NCBI GenBank assembly: GCA_035527715.1
Contig: DATKZY010000232.1
Coordinates: 1-16,730, forward strand
Length of the DNA stretch: 16,730 nt
DNA from: DSUN01 sp035527715
GTDB taxonomy: Bacteria; Planctomycetota; PUPC01; DSUN01
Direction of reading: 5' to 3'
Position 1 is the first letter of the stretch; every line of letters starts with the position of its first letter. The notes below the pieces were generated by a model. It did no database searches. It was not told where the DNA came from and saw only the letters and a program-made list of their open reading frames with translations. Shown here in pieces: positions 12,709-16,730 of this stretch. The translations under genes were made by a program, and so were the position numbers.

Positions 12709-13745
12709 AGGCGACGCTCGATGTCCGCCTTGGCCTTCAACTCGTCCAGGATGGCAGCGACGCGCCGGCGGAGCAGCTCGGCAATCACGTTGCGCCGGGC
12801 GCCGAAGGGCGTGAGGTAGGCGGGCTCGCGGTCGGTGACCTTGACGATGTGCCAGCCGCGGCTGCCCTGAATGGGCTTCGTGTACTCGCCCGCCTTGAGC
12901 GCCCAGGCCGCCGCGAGCAGCGGCTCGTTCTCCTCCAGCCCCTTGCGCACGAACCAGCCCTCCTCGCCGCCCCGCAGGCTGGTCACTCGCTCCGAGTAGT
13001 CGCGCGCCAGCCGCTCGAAGTCCTTGTCCCCCCGTAGCTCGTCGTGGATCTTGTCGATCCGCTCCTTGGCCTTCTTGAGCTTGGCAGGGTCGTGCTGGAT
13101 GTCGGCCGTCTCGATGAAGATCTGGCTGATGCGGACGCGGCTGCCGTCGTAGAACTCGGGGTGGGCCTCGAACTCCTTCTTGACGTCCTCCTCCTGAATG
13201 TCGCTCTGGAGGCGCTGGCGCAGGCGCGCGCTGGCGAGGTCGAAGGCGATCAGGCTCGCGTGCTCCTCGGCGGTGAGCCCCATGGCGGCGATCCAGCGCT
13301 GGTAGCTGGTGCCGCGCTGGCGCAGCTCGGCGTCGAGCTGCTGGATGGCGCGCTGGATCTCGGCCCCGGAGGCCCGCAGGCCCTGCTTCTCGAAGTAGCG
13401 CATCCAGAGCACGCGCTCGATGAGCTGCTCGAGGAGCTGCTGGTTGTTCAGGGGCGGGGCCTGGCGGTTGATGGCCATGATCTGACGCTGGGCCAGCTTG
13501 AGGTCGTCGCGGGTGATCAGCACGTCGTCCACCTTCCCCACGACGTTCTCCGGAGTGGGCTCGCCAGCCTTCTTCTTCGGCTCCTCGGCCTTCTTCGGGG
13601 TGTCGGCTTCCTTCTTCGGGGTGTCGGCTTCCTTCTTGGGGGTGTCGCCCTCCTTCTTGGGCGCCTCGCCGGCCGCCGCCCAGCCGCTCATTCCCGCGAG
13701 GACGAGCATCAGCACGACCCATCTCAGCGCGCCACGAAGATGCAT
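12705..13745 (-). CDS. SurA/PrsA-type periplasmic peptidyl-prolyl isomerase (parvulin foldase)
   Basis: This is a 346-residue exported foldase. Residues 1-26 are a signal peptide (WVVLMLVLAGMSGWAAAG). Residues 28-62 are a low-complexity Lys/Glu/Pro linker with the 7-residue unit DTPKKEA repeated. Residues about 66-195 are a SurA_N-like helical chaperone domain (VVGKVDDVLITRDDL, LLEQLIERVLWMRYFEKQGL). Residues 204-306 are the PpiC rotamase: VRISQIFIE, DKDFERLARDYSE, GGEEGWFVRKG and GSRGWHIVKVTDRE. It would help fold outer-membrane or secreted proteins in the periplasm. The ATG at 13743-13745 has GGAGG 8 bases upstream; a longer frame to 13946 is rejected because its promoter lies inside it. 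It is convergent with the SH3 gene. Confidence 0.9.
   Translation of the reverse strand: MHLRGALRWVVLMLVLAGMSGWAAAGEAPKKEGDTPKKEADTPKKEADTPKKAEEPKKKAGEPTPENVVGKVDDVLITRDDLKLAQRQIMAINRQAPPLNNQQLLEQLIERVLWMRYFEKQGLRASGAEIQRAIQQLDAELRQRGTSYQRWIAAMGLTAEEHASLIAFDLASARLRQRLQSDIQEEDVKKEFEAHPEFYDGSRVRISQIFIETADIQHDPAKLKKAKERIDKIHDELRGDKDFERLARDYSERVTSLRGGEEGWFVRKGLEENEPLLAAAWALKAGEYTKPIQGSRGWHIVKVTDREPAYLTPFGARRNVIAELLRRRVAAILDELKAKADIERRL
13575..13648 (-). repeat. In-frame 21-base tandem repeats coding a Lys/Glu linker
   Basis: About three copies of a 21-base unit (on the plus strand, cttcttcggggtgtcggcttc with small changes) code DTPKKEA-type heptads in the foldase, residues 34-55. It is likely a flexible or charged spacer between membrane and folded domains, and its copy number may vary between strains. 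Confidence 0.75.
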
Positions 13746-13816
13746 TCCGCTTGCCTCCGAAAAGAGGGCCTTCGTTCGCAGGAGGGGCCTGGTCCGGCCC
13801 CCGCCGCCGTGGGAAA

Positions 13817-13845
13817 AGTCTACCACACGTCTCGCCCCCGCGCAA
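13817..13845 (-). promoter_or_regulatory. Predicted promoter of the foldase gene
   Basis: On the minus strand TTGCGC (13840-13845) and TAGACT (13817-13822) are separated by 17 bases. Transcription would start near 13810, about 65 bases before the ATG. Confidence 0.58.
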
Positions 13846-13864
13846 GCGGCGCTGCGGCGCCGCT
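13845..13864 (-). terminator. Hairpin at the end of the GNAT gene
   Basis: AGCGGCGC (13845-13852), loop TGCG, GCGCCGCT (13857-13864) form a perfect 8-base-pair stem. It begins within the stop codon of the acetyltransferase gene and ends against the -35 of the foldase promoter. There is no T-run, so a terminator role is tentative. Confidence 0.45.
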
Positions 13865-15051
13865 CACAGGTAGTCCACCGGATGGTAGACCCAGGGGCAG
13901 GGGTCCAGGGCGTCCGCAATGGCCTCGGCGTCGCCAGGCTCCGCACCGCACAGGGTGATGCGCTCCTCGGTCGCTGCGTGCTCCACGTCCAGCCGCCGCA
14001 TCAGGAGTCGGGAGAGCATGTGCTCCTTCAACTCGATGGTCACCGTGCGCGTGGGCGATGCCACGGGGTGGATCACGCCCTCGCGCTCAGGCGTCCACAC
14101 GCGCACCTCGACCTCCCGGAGCGCGGGGACGTCGCGCCAGACCTTACGGCCCGTCGAGGCGAGGTCGAGGATGTGGATCATCAGCATCATGCCCCCGCGC
14201 TCGCGGGGCGGGAGCGTGGCGCCCAGCCTGCGAAGCGCCGCGGCGAGCAGGCACCCGTGTGTAGCGTAGCAGCGGACCGGCGCCCCCCGCCCCCGGGCAG
14301 CCGTCAGGAGCCGCCGCGCCGACTCCACCGACCCGCCGAGCACCGCCAGCTCCATCACCTGGAGCGTCTCCTTGCGCAGCCCCAGCACCAGGTAGCCCAC
14401 GGGGCGGCCGTTCTCCTCGACCACGCAGTAGGAGAACTCCTGCCGCATGGCCTCCTGCCAGGTGACGGCGCCGACGATCTCCCTCAAGTACCCGGGCTGG
14501 CGCGCCGGGTAGCCGCCGAAGCGGCCGTAGCACGCGACGAAGACCTCGTGCCAGAGCGCGTCGCTGGCGAGGAACTCGTCCTCGCCGAGCCAGCGGGTGC
14601 CCGGGGCCGACTCGTCCGACGGCTCCAGGGTCACGGCCAGCGGGTAGCAGACGTCCAACAGCCCGTTCTTCTCGTAGAAGCGGTAGCCCTTGCTCCGCTC
14701 GGCCCCCCGGTAGACGAGGAGGATGTCGCCGCGGCCCGCGAGGAACTGCTTCGCGCAGGCCTGCATGCCCGAGCCGAGCCCCTGGTCGCGCAGCCCCTCG
14801 GCCACGCCCACGCGGTTCTGCACCCAGGCCACGACCTCGGCGCCGGGGGCCACGCGGTAGGTGCGGCGGAACAGCGGGATCGCCCCCGCGATCTTCCCAT
14901 CCACCAGCGCCACGGGGGCCGTGAAGTCGCGCGCCGTCCAGCGCGCCCAACCCTCCGGCGACACGACGGCCGAGCTGAACACGGCGTTGAGCAGCTCGCG
15001 CACCGCCTCGGCATCCTGCTGCGGGTCATATTCGCGGAACTGGGCGTCCAC
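13864..15051 (-). CDS. GNAT-family (Eis-like) N-acetyltransferase
   Basis: This is a 395-residue cytosolic protein. Residues 1-140 are a GNAT domain: FREYDPQQDAEAVRELLNAVF at the start, VALVDGKIAGAIPL, then the acetyl-CoA loop VGVAEGLRDQGLGSGMQ (81-97) and KGYRFYEKNGL (121-131). A second, GNAT-like half follows (about 150-300, with YCVVEENGRPVGYLVLG), then a tail (about 310-395) that may be SCP2-like. The order and length resemble Eis-type acetyltransferases, but the substrate cannot be told. The GTG at 15049-15051 has only a weak ribosome-binding site (GAGGG), so the start is less certain than its neighbours'. It lies 94 bases downstream of the isomerase gene on the same strand and could be co-transcribed with it. 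Confidence 0.8.
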   Translation of the reverse strand: MDAQFREYDPQQDAEAVRELLNAVFSSAVVSPEGWARWTARDFTAPVALVDGKIAGAIPLFRRTYRVAPGAEVVAWVQNRVGVAEGLRDQGLGSGMQACAKQFLAGRGDILLVYRGAERSKGYRFYEKNGLLDVCYPLAVTLEPSDESAPGTRWLGEDEFLASDALWHEVFVACYGRFGGYPARQPGYLREIVGAVTWQEAMRQEFSYCVVEENGRPVGYLVLGLRKETLQVMELAVLGGSVESARRLLTAARGRGAPVRCYATHGCLLAAALRRLGATLPPRERGGMMLMIHILDLASTGRKVWRDVPALREVEVRVWTPEREGVIHPVASPTRTVTIELKEHMLSRLLMRRLDVEHAATEERITLCGAEPGDAEAIADALDPCPWVYHPVDYL

Positions 15052-15077
15052 GCGCTGCCCTCGTGCGTGCGTGGTTC

Positions 15078-15144
15078 GTGACGCGTGACAAGAGAAAGCC
15101 TACAGAAACGGACGCCTCTTCTGGTCACGCGTCACGCGTCACGC
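15078..15144. repeat. Inverted TCACGCG 7-mer repeat between isomerase and acetyltransferase genes
   Basis: GTGACGCGTGAC (15078-15089) pairs perfectly over 12 bases with GTCACGCGTCAC, present twice in overlapping form (15124-15135 and 15131-15142) as tandem TCACGCG units. The loop is about 34 bases. It fills the 94-base gap and starts just past the isomerase stop. Like the 9-mer repeat at 8564-8632, it is a short tandem array with its own reverse complement alongside. Role unknown: transcript end, mRNA stability, or a dispersed repeat. Confidence 0.8.
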
Positions 15145-15145
15145 A

Positions 15146-15958
15146 TCAGGCTTTCGCCATCTCGATGAGCTGGCGGATCGCCGCGGCCGTCTCTTCGAGC
15201 GAGGCCACGGACGGCGGGACCTCGGAGATCAGCGCGCCGTCGTAGCCGGCGGCTCGCAGCTCGCGCATCACCGCGGGGAAGTCCACCTGCCCCTTCAGCA
15301 GCGGCGGCCACTGCACGACCCTGTTCTCCCAGGAAAAATCCTTGGCGTGCACCTTCTGGATGTGCCGCCCGCAAATCCGCGCCCAGTGCTCGGAGTGGTG
15401 GAAGATGCGCATGTTGCCGGGATCGAAGTAGAAGCCCACCCGCGGGCTGCCCACCTGGTCGAGGAACTGAGCCATCTCGAGCGGACTCGTGAGGAAGCCG
15501 TTCCACACGTACTCGATGGCGACGTTGACGCCGATCTCCTCGGCGAACGGGGCAAGCTCCTGGAGCGACCGAAGGGCATTGGCGTACGCGACGTGGTAGT
15601 AGAGGTCGCGGCCTGGCCTGCCGCCGAGGGTGTGGAGAATCGTGTCGGCCCCCATGGCCTTGGCGGTGCGCAGCATCGCCTTGGCGGTTTCGATGCCCGC
15701 GTGGCGTTCCGCCTCGCTGCTCGTCATCAGGTTGGCCGGCTTTCCGCCGCTGCCGCACAGCGACGTGATCTCGATTCCCGCGTCGGCCGCGACCTGCGCC
15801 AGCGCGGCCAGCGCCTCGGCTGGCGTATCGAGGGTCAGCTCGCCCCCCTCGCGCGGCACCACCTCGAGGGCCTCGTAGCCCGTGGCCTTGGCCTGCTTCA
15901 CCAGCTCCGCGAAGGACCATTCCTTCGGGGTCACCAGAGCGCTGAGACCGACTTTCAC
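15146..15958 (-). CDS. Sugar phosphate isomerase/epimerase-like TIM barrel protein
   Basis: This 270-residue protein belongs to the xylose-isomerase-like/AP-endonuclease-2 TIM barrel superfamily. It opens VKVGLSALVTPKEW (strand 1), then GYEALEVVP (strand 2). Likely metal ligands are visible: Glu149 (VAIEYVWNG), Asp179 (GFYFDPGNM), His204 (KVHAKDFSW) and Glu246 (LISEVPP). Such enzymes isomerise or epimerise keto-sugars or act on inosose; the substrate is not identifiable. It has no signal peptide, so it is cytosolic. The GTG at 15956-15958 has GAAGGAGG 6-7 bases upstream; a longer frame to 15997 adds a non-family leader and starts past the predicted transcription start only narrowly. The gene is divergent from the kinase gene. 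Confidence 0.88.
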   Translation of the reverse strand: MKVGLSALVTPKEWSFAELVKQAKATGYEALEVVPREGGELTLDTPAEALAALAQVAADAGIEITSLCGSGGKPANLMTSSEAERHAGIETAKAMLRTAKAMGADTILHTLGGRPGRDLYYHVAYANALRSLQELAPFAEEIGVNVAIEYVWNGFLTSPLEMAQFLDQVGSPRVGFYFDPGNMRIFHHSEHWARICGRHIQKVHAKDFSWENRVVQWPPLLKGQVDFPAVMRELRAAGYDGALISEVPPSVASLEETAAAIRQLIEMAKA

Positions 15959-15996
15959 CTGCTGCCTCCTTCCCGTGTTGGCCGCCGCCCTCCCCA

Positions 15997-16013
15997 TCTG
16001 CCCACGGGGCAGA
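15997..16013. promoter_or_regulatory. Palindrome over the isomerase transcription start
   Basis: TCTGCCC (15997-16003), ACG, GGGCAGA (16007-16013) is a perfect 7-base inverted repeat. It abuts the -10 at 16013-16018 and is centred on the predicted start of transcription (near 16006), where an operator would block initiation. It could instead be a hairpin in the leader. Confidence 0.45.
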
Positions 16014-16041
16014 CTATCGCACCATCGGCCTCAAGAGTCAA
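16013..16041 (-). promoter_or_regulatory. Promoter of the isomerase gene
   Basis: On the minus strand TTGACT (16036-16041) and GATAGT (16013-16018) are separated by 17 bases. The start would be near 16006, about 48 bases before the GTG. Its -35 is 7 bases from the -35 of the divergent kinase promoter. Confidence 0.62.
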
Positions 16042-16048
16042 GCGTGGA

Positions 16049-16077
16049 TTGACACGTCATCCCCGCCGGGTTAGAGT
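16049..16077 (+). promoter_or_regulatory. Promoter of the Ser/Thr kinase gene
   Basis: TTGACA (16049-16054) and TAGAGT (16072-16077) are separated by 17 bases. The start would be near 16084. The leader then carries a hairpin, GGGCGCG (16092-16098), loop GCTG, CGCGCCC (16103-16109), before the ribosome-binding site AGGAGGG (16128-16134). Confidence 0.65.
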
Positions 16078-16140
16078 GTGCAGGCGTCGTTGGGCGCGGC
16101 TGCGCGCCCGGCCGCCGAACAACGCATAGGAGGGAACACG

Positions 16141-16730
16141 ATGGCCCCGGGCATCCGCATCCTCTGCCCCGAGTGCCACGCCGTCTTCCGCGTCGAATCC
16201 GCCGTCGAGCCCAACCAGGCGCTCCTCTGCCCCCAGTGCGGGGCGAAGACCCTGGCCCCCGGCACCCACGACTCCACGGTGCCCGTGGCCCAGCCCACAC
16301 TCACCGCGCCCGCCGACGAGACCCCGACGCTCGCCTCCCCAGGCGACGGCCTGCGGGGCGGCGCCCCTCAGCGCACGGGCGAGGTGCCCCACGTCCGCTA
16401 CGCCGAGCAGGAGGTCATCGGCCAGGGCGGCATGGGCGAGGTGGTCCTGTGCATTGACCGCGACATTCGCCGCCCCATCGCCCTCAAACGCATGCTCCCC
16501 TCGGCCACCGAAGACCACAGCCACCGCGCACGCTTCATCGAGGAAGCCCAGGTCACGGGCCAGCTCGAGCACCCCAACATCGTCCCCATCCACGAGCTCG
16601 GCCACGCGCCCGACGGCACGGTCTACTTCACGATGAAGCTCGTCAAAGGCAAGTCCCTCGCCAAGATTCTGAAAGAGATGCAGGATGCGGGGGAACCCCC
16701 TTTGGGCAAAGGGGGCTTCCCCCGCACCCC
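16141..16730 (+). CDS. Ser/Thr protein kinase with N-terminal zinc ribbon (3' end cut by window edge)
   Basis: The N-terminal 196 codons of a Hanks-type (PknB-like) kinase are seen. Residues 1-40 hold a CPEC(H)...CPQCG zinc ribbon (Cys9, Cys12, Cys31, Cys34), usual in planctomycete kinases. Residues 42-85 are a Pro/Thr-rich linker. The kinase N-lobe starts near residue 88: the glycine loop VIGQGGMGEVVL, the Lys of ALKRM, the helix-C segment RARFIEEAQVTGQLEHPNIV, and YFTMKLVKGKSLAKIL of the hinge. The catalytic HRD loop would lie past the window edge. The ATG follows AGGAGGG by 6 bases. The final residues (GEPPLGKGGFPRTP) are encoded by a long palindrome (16687-16725) and are unlike the usual kinase sequence here. 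Its targets are unknown. Confidence 0.92.
   Translation, partial: MAPGIRILCPECHAVFRVESAVEPNQALLCPQCGAKTLAPGTHDSTVPVAQPTLTAPADETPTLASPGDGLRGGAPQRTGEVPHVRYAEQEVIGQGGMGEVVLCIDRDIRRPIALKRMLPSATEDHSHRARFIEEAQVTGQLEHPNIVPIHELGHAPDGTVYFTMKLVKGKSLAKILKEMQDAGEPPLGKGGFPRT
16687..16725. repeat. Long GC-rich palindrome inside the kinase gene
   Basis: GCGGGGGAACCCCCTTTG (16687-16704), loop GG, then CAAAGGGGGCTTCCCCCGC (16707-16725) is a near-perfect inverted repeat: 18 pairs with one extra C in the right arm. It is open in frame and codes AGEPPLGKGGFPR. It lies in the loop after the kinase hinge, a place that tolerates inserts, so it looks like a palindromic element that entered a gene. Confidence 0.8.

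Noticed and set aside
12070..13845. Minus-strand 591-codon frame over the SH3 and foldase genes
   Set aside because: It runs through both the foldase (different frame) and the SH3 gene (opposite strand) with Arg/Gly/Pro-rich residues and no domain.

Overview
The window is GC-rich (roughly two thirds G+C by eye) and densely coding. It looks like a chromosome segment of a planctomycete or another member of the PVC group. The clues are a HzsA-related di-heme TolB-like protein, a Ser/Thr kinase with an N-terminal CPxC zinc ribbon, a secreted GH172 (DUF2961) enzyme with added beta-sandwich modules, and a xylose-isomerase-like TIM barrel. The assignment is inferred from gene content only; no rRNA or tRNA is present.

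Layout, left to right. Positions 1-2789 (minus) hold a likely operon rnfE > rnfA > LolA-like envelope protein, the last running off the left edge. A near-consensus promoter (TTGACA-N16-TATAAT) drives it. Positions 3022-5634 (minus) hold an 870-residue single-gene unit with its own promoter: RelA/SpoT-type nucleotide synthetase, TPR-like helices, SLOG-type Rossmann domain, RyR domain. Positions 5808-11033 (minus) hold a secreted GH172 enzyme preceded by the HzsA-related cytochrome-like protein; an unusual tandem-and-inverted 9-mer repeat lies between them. Positions 11173-13745 hold three exported proteins: a small STN-domain protein (minus), a double-SH3 protein (plus, divergent from it), and a parvulin-type foldase (minus) that meets the SH3 gene at a shared CTAG. 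Positions 13864-15958 (minus) hold a GNAT acetyltransferase and a sugar-phosphate isomerase/epimerase-like protein. The plus-strand kinase starts at 16141, is divergent from the isomerase, and runs off the right edge.

Most genes are preceded by a clear Shine-Dalgarno sequence, and seven have readable sigma70-type promoters. Several promoters lie inside longer possible reading frames, and this fixes the shorter starts chosen here. No gap without a gene exceeds 300 bases; the longest is 2790-3021.

The strongest candidate for an undescribed system is the RelA/SpoT-TPR-SLOG-RyR protein, which joins a nucleotide-messenger synthetase to two putative nucleotide-sensing domains in one chain. Also notable are an rnfEA pair lacking the other rnf genes, two different intergenic inverted-repeat families, and a long palindrome carried in frame inside the kinase gene.
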